64,000 nucleotides of DNA from Nocardia flavorosea (GTDB lineage Bacteria > Actinomycetota > Actinomycetes > Mycobacteriales > Mycobacteriaceae). Both the position numbers and the translations under genes were made by a program. The stretch is from positions 1,364,001 to 1,428,000 of the forward strand of contig NZ_JADLQL010000002.1 in NCBI RefSeq assembly GCF_015477805.1, given 5' to 3'. The notes below the pieces were generated by a model. That model was not told where the DNA came from. It saw only the letters and a program-made list of their open reading frames with translations, and ran no database searches. Numbering within the stretch: the first letter of the stretch is position 1; every line of letters starts with the position of its first letter. This document shows, in pieces, positions 1 through 7,834 of the stretch.

Positions 1-174
1 TCCACAGGCCAGGTCGAGTGCGCGCGGTAATTCCGGGACCGTGCCGTCCGGCCCCGGAAGCAGCGGTATCCGCCGGTCGAGTCCGTGTACGAACTCCACC
101 ACCGTGTTGTTCGGCGGTGCGCCCCACACCAGTTCGCTCTGCACATACCGCGCATCCCATTCGGCCGCGTCCAT
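1..174 (-). CDS. Class I SAM-dependent methyltransferase, N-terminal part (cut by window edge)
   Basis: An open frame on the minus strand starts with ATG at 174 and runs off the window at base 1, giving 58 residues. It begins MDAAEWDARY, then ELVWGAPPN, and ends in ALDLACG. This order is typical of small actinobacterial class I methyltransferases, in which a WDxRY start is followed by the SAM-binding motif I (LDLxCG). The substrate cannot be told from this fragment. It reads the same way as the two genes to its right and may belong to the same transcription unit. No strong Shine-Dalgarno is visible, so the start is somewhat uncertain. Confidence 0.75.
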   Translation of the reverse strand, partial: MDAAEWDARYVQSELVWGAPPNNTVVEFVHGLDRRIPLLPGPDGTVPELPRALDLACG

Positions 175-228
175 ACCGGCCAGTGTATGGACGCGGTCTC
201 CGGTTCGTACCGCCTTCGGCGCCGGAGG

Positions 229-1482
229 TCATCGGTCCGCGGGTTCGGGCAGCCAATGCACCGGCGAGGTCTCGCGGATGTGGACGAGTACGTCGAAGGC
301 TGCTGCCAGGGAACTCACCTCCAACCGTGCCGCCTCGTCCGCGGAGGGGTCGTACACGCCGCTGATCACCCGCATCCGTGCCGGTGCCGCCTGCCATGCC
401 CGCACCTCCGGCGGCGCGTCGTCGCGGAGATCCACGAAATAGGCGGGCAGGTCCACGCCGGCCAGATCGGCGTCGACGAGGTCCGGGTGCGGCTCGGGGG
501 CGATTGCCGTGCCCAGATCGCCGTGCCGGAAACCGATCGCCACCGAGAGGTAGCCGGTGCCGAAGTATGCGCGCAGCCCGCTGCCTTCGCTGTGGAACCG
601 GGTTTCGGCCGGGCCGAACCCGCTGTCGATGCCGGCAGTGTGGGCGATCCCGTCCCAGTAGACGATTCGCGCACCGGTGCTGCGATGGTGATCGATGATC
701 GTCCGGGCGGGTTGTGGGTCGTCGCTGCCGAAGCTGCCGCGGCCGGCCACGCTGTTCTCGTGGAAGGCCACGATCTGCCGGGCGCGCCCGAGTGCGGTCG
801 AATACGCGGCGGCGGCCTCGGCGCCGGTCGGTTGCGCAAGTGTGTGCAGGAGCGTGAGCGCCGCGCGGGCGTGCTCGGCGAACGGGCGTCCGGGATGGAT
901 GCCCTGGTGCCGCTGGACGTGCTCGTCGACCCGGTGCGCACTGCGGATCGGGGACAGATGCGCGGCGAGTTCGCCGGCGCGGTCCGGTGCCCAGCGGTGG
1001 GCGTAGGCGAGCACCTCGTCGTAGTCGGCGGGTTCGGCGGCGGCCGGCCGGATACCGAGCACAGCTACCTGGTCGCCGGGGTGGTCGCTGTTGTAGGCGC
1101 GCAGCCATTCGAGCGTCCCGACGGTTTCGGCCGTGCGCAGGGGCCGCCAGGCCGCGGCGAGCGCGGTGTGCGGATCACCGCTGCCGCCGCGTACGTAGGC
1201 GTCGAGCCGGGCGGCGGAACGGGCACTGTCCTGGATGGCGAGTGCGCGGAAACCGTGCTCGGTGACCAGGGTGCGCAGGATCCGGTCGCGTATCCCGTAG
1301 CTCTGCCGCGAGAATCGGGTGGATTCGCCGAGGCCGACCACGGTGGCCGTGGCCAGGTGGTCGGTCAGCGTTCGCAGGTCCGGGCCGGTATCGGCGGCAT
1401 CGGTGGAGGAGACGGGCTGTGCATTGTCGCGCAGCCACCGGTGGACCGCGTCGGCGGTATGGGTGGAGGGAGAGGGGGTCAC
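229..1482 (-). CDS. Erythromycin esterase family protein with altered active-site motif
   Basis: The 417-residue protein starts at GTG 1482, with AGGAG about seven bases upstream. It matches the erythromycin-esterase (EreA/EreB-like) fold: the VVGLGESTR segment near residues 48-56 sits where the family has GExxH, and a later W-x(4)-H segment (VYWDGIAH) corresponds to the second conserved histidine region. The first motif keeps the glutamate but has arginine in place of the usual histidine, so classical macrolide hydrolysis is doubtful. Many actinobacterial members of this family are not resistance genes. The family call is confident; the activity is unknown. Confidence 0.8.
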   Translation of the reverse strand: MTPSPSTHTADAVHRWLRDNAQPVSSTDAADTGPDLRTLTDHLATATVVGLGESTRFSRQSYGIRDRILRTLVTEHGFRALAIQDSARSAARLDAYVRGGSGDPHTALAAAWRPLRTAETVGTLEWLRAYNSDHPGDQVAVLGIRPAAAEPADYDEVLAYAHRWAPDRAGELAAHLSPIRSAHRVDEHVQRHQGIHPGRPFAEHARAALTLLHTLAQPTGAEAAAAYSTALGRARQIVAFHENSVAGRGSFGSDDPQPARTIIDHHRSTGARIVYWDGIAHTAGIDSGFGPAETRFHSEGSGLRAYFGTGYLSVAIGFRHGDLGTAIAPEPHPDLVDADLAGVDLPAYFVDLRDDAPPEVRAWQAAPARMRVISGVYDPSADEAARLEVSSLAAAFDVLVHIRETSPVHWLPEPADR

Positions 1483-1560
1483 GCCGGGCTCCTGGTGGTC
1501 GGTCGGAGTGGTCGCGACCCAGCCTCTTACCTCAACTGTTGTTCAGGTCAAGGGGTTCGG

Positions 1561-2667
1561 TCAGAGTCGAGTGCGCATCAGGACGACGTTGTACTGATTG
1601 TGGACGGTGGTGAGGAAGTACAGGTCGCTTCCGGTCTGATACGGGAAGATCGACGGCGCGTACGCGGTCGGCAGTTCCCGCGCGTCGATCAGCACCCGGG
1701 GCGGGCTCCACGGGCCCTGCGGGGCGGGCGCGGTACGCATCACCACCGAATTGAACGGGTCCGTGGTGAGCGAAACATACTGCCCCAGATAGTCGTTCCA
1801 CATCACCGACAATTCGCCGACCCCGTGCATGATCGGTTGCGCGGCATTCACGTCACCGTGTTTCCAGTGCCCGCCGTCCCAGTATTCGTAGGCGCCCAGA
1901 TTCTGTATATCCGCCTCGCGGACCCGGGATATGTAGGCGGCATTGTCGCGACCTGATGCCGTGCCGTAAACGTAAACATAGCCGCCGTCTTTCACGAACG
2001 CATTCATCTGGAAATTACGGTTGGCGCCTTCGTTCGGCCGGCGGGTGAAAGTCAGATCGGCCCAGGTTTCACCGTTGTCGGCAGATGCGGCCAGCCCGGA
2101 GTAGTTGGTCGTCCATTCGCCGGGGGTGTCCCAGGTCTTCACCGACATGAGGCTCATGTATTGCACGCCGTTCACCGAGATACCGGCGGTAGGAATACGG
2201 CTGATCTCCAGGAACGGGATCTTCGGACTGGGGATCAGGTCACGGGCCTGGCCGAAGACATCACGCACCACACTGTCGAAGTAGATACCGTTGCGGGGGT
2301 CGCGGGTATGGCTGCGGAGCAGTACGTTGCTGCGCCACGCCCACATACTGCCGGAGAGCAGATTGGGGAATCCCACGCCGGCGGTATCGCCGAACGCGGT
2401 GAGCATTTCACCGTGCCCGTTGTCCCACATGATGCCCAGGTCGGTACCGAGCATGTTGTAGTTGTGGGTGTTGTTCGGGCTGGCCATACCGGTGACCTGG
2501 AAAACGGCCCGGGTGGCCCCGTGCAATTGGGGAAGCCCATGGGTGCCGTTCAGCACCGGAATGGGGTTGATGGCGTTGGGATTCGCCGTGGCCGGTGCGG
2601 TAGCCGCGAGAATTGCGGCCGATGCGCCCGCCAGCAGAGATATGAGTATGGATCCGGTTCTTTTCAA
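1561..2667 (-). CDS. Secreted DUF4185 protein (possible GH183-type arabinan hydrolase)
   Basis: The protein has 368 residues. An N-terminal signal peptide (MKRTGSILISLLAGASAAI, cleaved after an ALA/TANA-like stretch near residue 29) directs export. The mature part reads as a five-bladed beta-propeller-like DUF4185 protein, with repeated aromatic and DxG segments such as MWDNGHGEML, LAASADNGETW and FPYQTGSDLYFL. Some DUF4185 proteins of mycobacteria are endo-D-arabinanases (family GH183) acting on cell-wall arabinan; that role here is an inference from the family. The gene lies 78 bases upstream of the esterase-like gene in the same direction. Confidence 0.75.
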   Translation of the reverse strand: MKRTGSILISLLAGASAAILAATAPATANPNAINPIPVLNGTHGLPQLHGATRAVFQVTGMASPNNTHNYNMLGTDLGIMWDNGHGEMLTAFGDTAGVGFPNLLSGSMWAWRSNVLLRSHTRDPRNGIYFDSVVRDVFGQARDLIPSPKIPFLEISRIPTAGISVNGVQYMSLMSVKTWDTPGEWTTNYSGLAASADNGETWADLTFTRRPNEGANRNFQMNAFVKDGGYVYVYGTASGRDNAAYISRVREADIQNLGAYEYWDGGHWKHGDVNAAQPIMHGVGELSVMWNDYLGQYVSLTTDPFNSVVMRTAPAPQGPWSPPRVLIDARELPTAYAPSIFPYQTGSDLYFLTTVHNQYNVVLMRTRL

Positions 2668-2976
2668 GTCCGTCGGACCTCCGGGTTGCGTCGAGAATCG
2701 CCGCGTAAAAACGTGGGAACCTCGGGATCTGTGGCACGGCGTATTTCGACTGGCTGGCAGATCGCGGTCATGTTAGCAGTGGATATGGGTGAATCAGAGG
2801 CATTGCGCAACGGTTCTGTGCAGGTGTCCGGCGGGTAGACGGCGTTGTTGCCGAATCGTCACCAGCGGTGAGTCCGGCTGACCGCCGCCCACGGACGCCG
2901 TAGACGCCTCCATGGTCTAATCGAGAAGTTAACCGTGCATTTCAGCGGTTTACTTCAGCGAGGAAGCGGAGGACGT
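2668..2976. other. Intergenic region between divergent genes
   Basis: This 309-base gap separates the DUF4185 gene (minus) from the thiolase-like gene (plus) and must hold promoters for both. A GGAGG Shine-Dalgarno at about 2967-2972 precedes the plus-strand start. A small AT-rich patch (TAATCGAGAAGTTAACC) near 2917-2933 is the best promoter candidate. I found no convincing palindromic operator. Confidence 0.5.
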
Positions 2977-4497
2977 ATGCTGCCAGCCGGAATCGACCCG
3001 CGCACACCGGTGCTCGTCGGAGTCGGGCAGATCGTGCATCGGTCCGGTGAACAAGGTCTGCCCGGGGCGGTCGAACTCGCGGCCGAATCGCTGCGCCGGG
3101 CCGGTGCGGACAGCGGCACCGGCGATGCGCTGCTGCGATCGGCCGATGTCGTGGCCGCGGTCGCCACGGTCAGCGGTTCCTACCCGAACCTCGCCGCGAC
3201 GGTGGCCGCGCAACTCGGCGCCTCCCCGAAAAGGACCCTGCAATCCGCGCCCGCCGGTGGCGACGCTCCCCAGCGGCTGCTCAACCTGCTCAGCCGGCAG
3301 ATCGCCGAAGGCAAATCCGATATCGCCCTGATCTGCGGCGCGGAATCGGTCGCTTCACTCAACAAGGCCAGGAAGACCGGTGTCGACCCGGGCTGGCCCG
3401 AACAGCACGAGAACTCGGTCCCCGACGAGATCATCGGCGTCACCGACGCACCCAGTTCCGCCATGGAAACCGCGGCCGGGCTGTGGGGGCCCATCTATAT
3501 GTACGCGCTGATCGAATCGGCGATGCGCAACCGGCTGGGTCTCGACCAGCAAACCCAGCTGGCGCGTATCGGCGGCCTGTGGTCGCGGTTCTCCGAGGTC
3601 GCCGCCCGCAACCCCTACGCCTGGATGCCGACGAAACGGACCGTCGCCGAACTCGTCACCACCGGACCCGACAACCGGATGGTCTCCAGCCCGTACCCGA
3701 AACTGCTGATGGCGAACCTGACGGTCGACCAGGGCGCAGGTCTCATCCTGTGCAGCGCCGCCGCGGCCGATGCCGCCGGGGTGCCCCGGGAGCGGTGGGT
3801 CTTCCCGCACGGTGGCGCCACCGCCACCGAAACCTGGTTCGTCTCCGAACGCACCGATATGGCCGCCTCCCCGGCGATCGCCGCCGCCGGCCGGGCCGCG
3901 CTGACAGGCGCGGGGGTCGGTATCGACGATATCGCCCACATCGATCTCTACTCGTGCTTCCCGGTGGCCGTACAGGTCGGCGCCGCTGCGCTGGGGCTGC
4001 CGATCGACGATCTCGCGCGCCCGCTCACCGTCACCGGCGGCCTCACCTTCGGCGGCGGTCCGGGCAACAACTACAGCACCCACGGCATCGCCACCATGGC
4101 CGGGATCCTGCGCGACAACCCCGGCGACTACGGGCTCACCACCGCGCTCGGCTGGTACATCACCAAGCACGGCGTGGGTGTGTATTCGGCGAAACCGCCG
4201 GCCCAACCGTTCCGCCCGGTCGAGGCCGAGGTGCCGGTGGCCCGGCGGGAGACCGCCCCCGGATATACGGGCCCCGCGGTCATCGAGGCCTACACGGTCC
4301 CGCACCGCCGGGGCGAGGCGGGCGACGAACCCGAAGCCGTGGTGGTCAGTGCGCTGAACCCGGCCGGGGCACGCATACTGGTCCGGGCGACGGACAGCGA
4401 AACCGTCGCCGCCTGCACCACGGGCGACCGGTTGGGGGCTGCTATCGACATCACAGCCGCCGACCGTTTCATTCTGCGCAGCGAGAGGACAGCCTGA
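2977..4497 (+). CDS. Thiolase-like protein (TLP1/SCPx-type acetyl-CoA acetyltransferase family)
   Basis: The 506-residue protein starts at ATG 2977, preceded by GGAGG; the frame is open upstream but has no better start. It has the thiolase fold: a core ending in IDLYSCFPVAVQV (C-terminal catalytic Cys region) and GGLTFGGGPGNNYSTHG (the His-loop). A C-terminal extension of about 100 residues resembles the extra OB-like domain of mycobacterial thiolase-like protein type 1. At the N-terminal nucleophile loop the sequence is TLQSAPAGGDAPQ, with no cysteine where thiolases have CxSG. It is therefore probably not an ordinary thiolase. The stop overlaps the start of the hydratase gene by one base, so the two are likely co-translated. 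Confidence 0.85.
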   Translation: MLPAGIDPRTPVLVGVGQIVHRSGEQGLPGAVELAAESLRRAGADSGTGDALLRSADVVAAVATVSGSYPNLAATVAAQLGASPKRTLQSAPAGGDAPQRLLNLLSRQIAEGKSDIALICGAESVASLNKARKTGVDPGWPEQHENSVPDEIIGVTDAPSSAMETAAGLWGPIYMYALIESAMRNRLGLDQQTQLARIGGLWSRFSEVAARNPYAWMPTKRTVAELVTTGPDNRMVSSPYPKLLMANLTVDQGAGLILCSAAAADAAGVPRERWVFPHGGATATETWFVSERTDMAASPAIAAAGRAALTGAGVGIDDIAHIDLYSCFPVAVQVGAAALGLPIDDLARPLTVTGGLTFGGGPGNNYSTHGIATMAGILRDNPGDYGLTTALGWYITKHGVGVYSAKPPAQPFRPVEAEVPVARRETAPGYTGPAVIEAYTVPHRRGEAGDEPEAVVVSALNPAGARILVRATDSETVAACTTGDRLGAAIDITAADRFILRSERTA

Positions 4498-5261
4498 TGA
4501 CCGATACCGTGCTCCTGGACCGGTGCGATGCGATAACCGTGCTCACCGTCAACCGGCCCGCGGCGCGTAACGCCATCGACCTGGCGACGGCGAAGGCCAT
4601 CGAGGCCGCGATCGACGAATTCGAGGCCGACGATACCGCGCGGGTCCTCGTGCTCACCGGGGCCGACGGGAACTTCAGCGCCGGAATGGATCTGATCGGG
4701 ATGACCCGCGGCGAGTTCCCGGTGACCGAACATCGCGGACCGCTCGGTATCGCCGCGAAACCGCCGGCCAAACCGATGATCTCGGCGGTCGAGGGGTTTG
4801 CGCTGGCCGGTGGTTTCGAACTGGCGCTCGCCGGCGACCTCATCGTCGCTGCCCGCGACGCGAGATTCGGTATCCCCGAGGTGAAACGCGGACTCGTCGC
4901 GGCGGCCGGCGGTGTCATGCGCCTGACCCAGCGCCTGCCGCGCAGTATCGCGGCCGAACTGGCGTTGACCGGGGGCCGGATCAGCGCCGAACGGCTGCAC
5001 CAACTGGGGCTGATCAACCGGGTGACCGATCCCGGTGAAGCGCTCGAGGTGGCGCTGGAGTTGGCGGGTGAGATCGCGGCCGCCGCGCCGCTGGCGGTGG
5101 CGGCCAGTAAGCGGATCATCGACGAGACCCCGGATTGGAGTGTCGCCGAGGGCTTCGCGAAACAGGGCGAGCTCGCGATTCCCGCGATCACATCGAAGGA
5201 TGCGGCCGAGGGTGCGCTCGCATTTGCGGAGAAGCGCGACCCGGTGTGGCAGGGCCGCTGA
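4497..5261 (+). CDS. Enoyl-CoA hydratase/isomerase (crotonase) family protein
   Basis: The 254-residue protein starts at the ATG overlapping the thiolase-like stop (TGATGA). The crotonase signature is clear: NFSAGMDL and GFALAGGFELALAGD form the two oxyanion-hole regions, and FGIPEVKRGLVAAAGG carries the position of the first catalytic acid. Length fits single-domain enoyl-CoA hydratases. Together with the upstream thiolase-like protein it suggests a small acyl-CoA metabolism operon; the substrate chain cannot be inferred. It ends three bases from the convergent hydrolase gene. Confidence 0.9.
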   Translation: MTDTVLLDRCDAITVLTVNRPAARNAIDLATAKAIEAAIDEFEADDTARVLVLTGADGNFSAGMDLIGMTRGEFPVTEHRGPLGIAAKPPAKPMISAVEGFALAGGFELALAGDLIVAARDARFGIPEVKRGLVAAAGGVMRLTQRLPRSIAAELALTGGRISAERLHQLGLINRVTDPGEALEVALELAGEIAAAAPLAVAASKRIIDETPDWSVAEGFAKQGELAIPAITSKDAAEGALAFAEKRDPVWQGR

Positions 5262-5264
5262 GGT

Positions 5265-6047
5265 TTACCCGGGCGATCGATCGAGGATCACGCCGGCGCA
5301 GGCGGCGGGATCGTCGTAGAACGGCGTATGCCCGCTGCCTTCCAGCGTGACGTGGCGGGCGTGCGGAAGTACTTCGCGGGCGCGCCGGCTCTGGGTCTTG
5401 TAGGTGAGCAGGATGTCCCGGTTACCCCAGGCGATGGTTACCGGGAGATCCGCCAAGGCGGCGGGGTCGGCGAGTTCGGCTTCGGTGAACGAGGCCAGCG
5501 CCGGGGAGAACCCGAGCGATTTCACCGCGCCTTCGGCGGTGTCCAGGGCGGTCTGCGCGTCGACCGCCCAGGGTTTACCGAAGACCAGGCTCAAGAACAG
5601 GGTGCGTCCGGCCGGTGTGCCGAGCACCTTCGGCATCGCCGGGCCGAGGAGGCGGCCGAGTTTCTTGGACTGCCCCAGCGATTGCTGGCACCAGACCCGC
5701 CCCGGGGTGTCCCAGAAGAAGATCGGGGAGAAGGCTGTCACCGAACGGGCCAGGCCGCGGGCTCCCAGGTTCAGCGAAATGCCGCCACCCATCGAGTTAC
5801 CCGCGAGATGCGGCCGGTCGAGCCCCTGGTCGGCCAGGAAATCGGCCAGGGCGTCGGTCAACGTGTCCACGGTGGTCCGGGGTAGCGGCGCCGAGCCGCC
5901 GAACCCGGGCAGATCGACCGCGATCACGTCGAAATGCTCGGCGAGAGTCGCGATGACCGGTTCCCAGACCTGCCATCGGCTGCCTACACCGTGCACCAGG
6001 ACGAGGGGTTCACCGCGGCCTTCGCGATGGTGGTTGAGGTTTGTCAT
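5265..6047 (-). CDS. Alpha/beta-fold hydrolase
   Basis: This 260-residue hydrolase shows the full catalytic set: an oxyanion HGVGSRW motif after strand 3, the nucleophile elbow GNSMGG, the acid in WGNRDILL and the histidine in GSGHTPFYDD. ATG 6047 is preferred over an in-frame GTG at 6068 because GGAGAG precedes it at good spacing. The family includes esterases, lipases and ring-cleavage product hydrolases, and the substrate is unknown. It converges on the enoyl-CoA hydratase. Confidence 0.88.
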   Translation of the reverse strand: MTNLNHHREGRGEPLVLVHGVGSRWQVWEPVIATLAEHFDVIAVDLPGFGGSAPLPRTTVDTLTDALADFLADQGLDRPHLAGNSMGGGISLNLGARGLARSVTAFSPIFFWDTPGRVWCQQSLGQSKKLGRLLGPAMPKVLGTPAGRTLFLSLVFGKPWAVDAQTALDTAEGAVKSLGFSPALASFTEAELADPAALADLPVTIAWGNRDILLTYKTQSRRAREVLPHARHVTLEGSGHTPFYDDPAACAGVILDRSPG

Positions 6048-6437
6048 ACCCGGCTCTCCGATCGGCACCCGAACTGCGGAATCACACTAACAGCAGGCGG
6101 GGGCCCTCAGTTCGGTTCGGAAGCCGCCGCAGCGATCGCCCCGGCTGCGGTCCGGAAGCGGGCACGACAGAACTGTGCTCGGGGTGATCCCAGTAAGACG
6201 TAGGCAGCTCCACGGCGCTTATGGATACCCGGTCGCGGCCCACGGCGTTCGAACAGGACCCGGCATCCCGGTGGGCCTGCACCGACGACCGGTGTGAGTC
6301 TTCTCGAAATATCACCCTACGAGTTGCGGCACGCGTGTGACTGCGACTACACACATGCGTGGGCGTCACGCGGACGACCGTGGGACGATCCCCCGAGCAC
6401 CGCGGCGTCCAGGTGATACATCTGAGAGAGGAACCCG
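6048..6437. other. 390-base gap without a supported gene
   Basis: This stretch separates the hydrolase (minus) and the lipoprotein (plus). Short open frames exist on both strands but none has a ribosome binding site or a protein-like composition. It should contain promoters for both neighbours; I see no clear operator or RNA structure. Confidence 0.4.
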
Positions 6438-6767
6438 GTGCGGAAGACCCTTTTTGCCGCGACCCTAGTCGTTCTGCCGCTGCTGGCGGCCTGCGGTAGC
6501 GATACCGAATCCGCGCCCGCGCTCACCGCGGCGGACCTGTCGAAGGCCATGCAGGAGAAAGGCATCAAGGACCCGGCCTTCGCCGACTGCGCCGCCAAGG
6601 TGTACGTCGATGAAGGTATCTCCCAAGAGGGCCTGCAAACCATGGCCCGCAACGAGTCCGAAGCCCAGATAGCCGATCCGGAGACGCTCGGCCTGAACCC
6701 CGAGGACAACGCCAAGGCCAAAGCGGCGATCTCCAAGATCGTCGACCAGTGCCTCGGGAACTCGTAG
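6438..6767 (+). CDS. Small lipoprotein
   Basis: The 109-residue protein starts at GTG with GAGAGG upstream. It has a typical lipoprotein signal: two basic residues, a hydrophobic stretch and the lipobox LAAC-GS at residues 17-21, so the mature protein should be anchored to the outer face of the membrane through Cys19. The mature domain is acidic, helical and contains two further cysteines (FADCAAK and VDQCLGNS) that could form a disulfide. I do not recognise a specific family. Confidence 0.8.
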   Translation: MRKTLFAATLVVLPLLAACGSDTESAPALTAADLSKAMQEKGIKDPAFADCAAKVYVDEGISQEGLQTMARNESEAQIADPETLGLNPEDNAKAKAAISKIVDQCLGNS

Positions 6768-7078
6768 CAGCCGGCTCGGGAAACGCCGATCGGGCATCGT
6801 CGGCCGCGCGGTAGTAGACCTCCCCGGTCTACGGCCGTGAGCCGGGCCATCGCGCTGCCGCTCGACCGGTGCCACGCCTGCCACCGCGGAACCACGAGGC
6901 TGTTAACTGTTCGGCGGTATCGATGCGGACAGTCCACCGCGATGATCGCGACCCGACCGCCGTGGTGGAGGTGCCCGACGAATGTACCGACGGTTGCCCG
7001 TGCCTGCGGGCAGCCTCGGCCTGAGCCTGCTCGGCACCGACCAGCAGAATTCCGGCATCGAAGCCTCGATACAGTCGT
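6768..7078. other. 311-base gap without a supported gene
   Basis: I see nothing convincing here. Open frames on both strands are short and proline/arginine-rich, as expected for shadows in GC-rich DNA. No hairpin with a T-run follows the lipoprotein gene. Confidence 0.4.
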
Positions 7079-7393
7079 TCAATTCAGGGCCTGCCGAGGG
7101 AGAACGGCACCGCTTTCGAGGATCACATCGGCGCCCAGCACGTCGGCGATCTCGGCGAGTGCGTGCCACTCCCGTGCCGCCCACACGTCCTCCGCAGTGA
7201 GATGCGGTACGACGACGACTTCGGCACGATGTTCGAACGCGTGTCCGGCCGCGATCATCACGACCAGGCGCGGTACGGCGGAATCGGTGACCGCTGTGAA
7301 CACGACCCGAAGTTTGTGCAGGTGAATCAGCCGTTCGAGTTCGACACCGTCGTCGTCGGACCGGCGGAGCACGACCGCCCGCCTACCCGGCAT
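7079..7393 (-). CDS. Small cassette protein, homologous to the prophage protein at 45367-45669
   Basis: The 104-residue frame from ATG 7393 aligns well with the prophage protein at 45367-45669. Both share an AIVLRR/AVVLRR start, VVFT..T, PRL.VMIA, HRAEVVV and VWAAREW.ALAE segments. The start is chosen from this alignment and from an 11-base overlap with the upstream gene at 7383-7640. The compact alpha/beta pattern is unknown to me. The two genes form an operon divergent from the XRE regulator at 7835. The frame is open further upstream, so the N-terminus is not certain. Confidence 0.7.
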   Translation of the reverse strand: MPGRRAVVLRRSDDDGVELERLIHLHKLRVVFTAVTDSAVPRLVVMIAAGHAFEHRAEVVVVPHLTAEDVWAAREWHALAEIADVLGADVILESGAVLPRQALN

Positions 7394-7640
7394 CCCGCGC
7401 CACTTCCACATCGGCGCAACGCAGTCGATCGATAGCGCGGTGCCACTCATCGCGGACCAGTTCCTGGTCGCCCGGTGTCGGCCGGCCGGGAACAACGTCC
7501 GTCTCCAGCGCGCGAATTCCCTTAGCGACTCGCTCGAGAAGCGCCATATCCGAACATGGTTCGGCGTCCGGGAGTTGTACGGCCCGGCCCAATCGCCTAT
7601 TTCCAGGCGGCCGGACGGACTTGGGTCGCCGCTCGTGCAT
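7383..7640 (-). CDS. Small protein, first gene of the divergent cassette operon
   Basis: The 85-residue frame starts at ATG 7640, with an excellent purine-rich Shine-Dalgarno (AGGGAGAGGG) four bases upstream. Its C-terminal half (MALLERVAKGIRALETDV then DEWHRAIDRL) reads as a helical domain. It overlaps the next gene by 11 bases, so the two are probably translationally coupled. A perfect 18-bp palindrome lies 20 bases upstream of the start. Function unknown. The equivalent position in the prophage cassette is held by the 86-residue gene at 45666-45926. Confidence 0.65.
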   Translation of the reverse strand: MHERRPKSVRPPGNRRLGRAVQLPDAEPCSDMALLERVAKGIRALETDVVPGRPTPGDQELVRDEWHRAIDRLRCADVEVARDAG

Positions 7641-7660
7641 ATGTCCCTCTCCCTAGCAAA

Positions 7661-7678
7661 GTGTCGGTATACCGACAC
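7661..7678. promoter_or_regulatory. Perfect 18-bp palindrome, candidate operator
   Basis: GTGTCGGTATACCGACAC reads identically on both strands. It lies directly upstream of the small-gene operon (start 7640) and between that operon and the divergent XRE regulator. Position and perfect symmetry suggest an operator for the regulator at 7835; this is an inference. Confidence 0.6.
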
Positions 7679-7834
7679 CCGGCGCCGGGGCGGTACCGCC
7701 ACACGTCCTCCATCGGCCGGGGCGTGCCGGGCTATCGACTCCGGCGCACCCGACGCCGGGGCGATACGACGTTAAGCAGCGGTTATATGCCGAATGTTCG
7801 ACAATTGTTCGAAGAATGCGTGTTACCGTTGGGC

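Noticed and set aside
85..1956. Long plus-strand open frame (623 codons)
   Set aside because: It covers two minus-strand genes with clear families and has Arg/Gly/Val-rich, low-complexity composition typical of antisense frames in GC-rich DNA.
3483..4496. Upstream extension of the enoyl-CoA hydratase frame
   Set aside because: The first 338 codons overlap the thiolase-like gene and are Arg-rich; the real start is the ATG at 4497 overlapping the thiolase-like stop.
6347..6937. Minus-strand frame opposite the lipoprotein
   Set aside because: The plus-strand lipoprotein has a clear signal and lipobox, and the opposite frame has no features.
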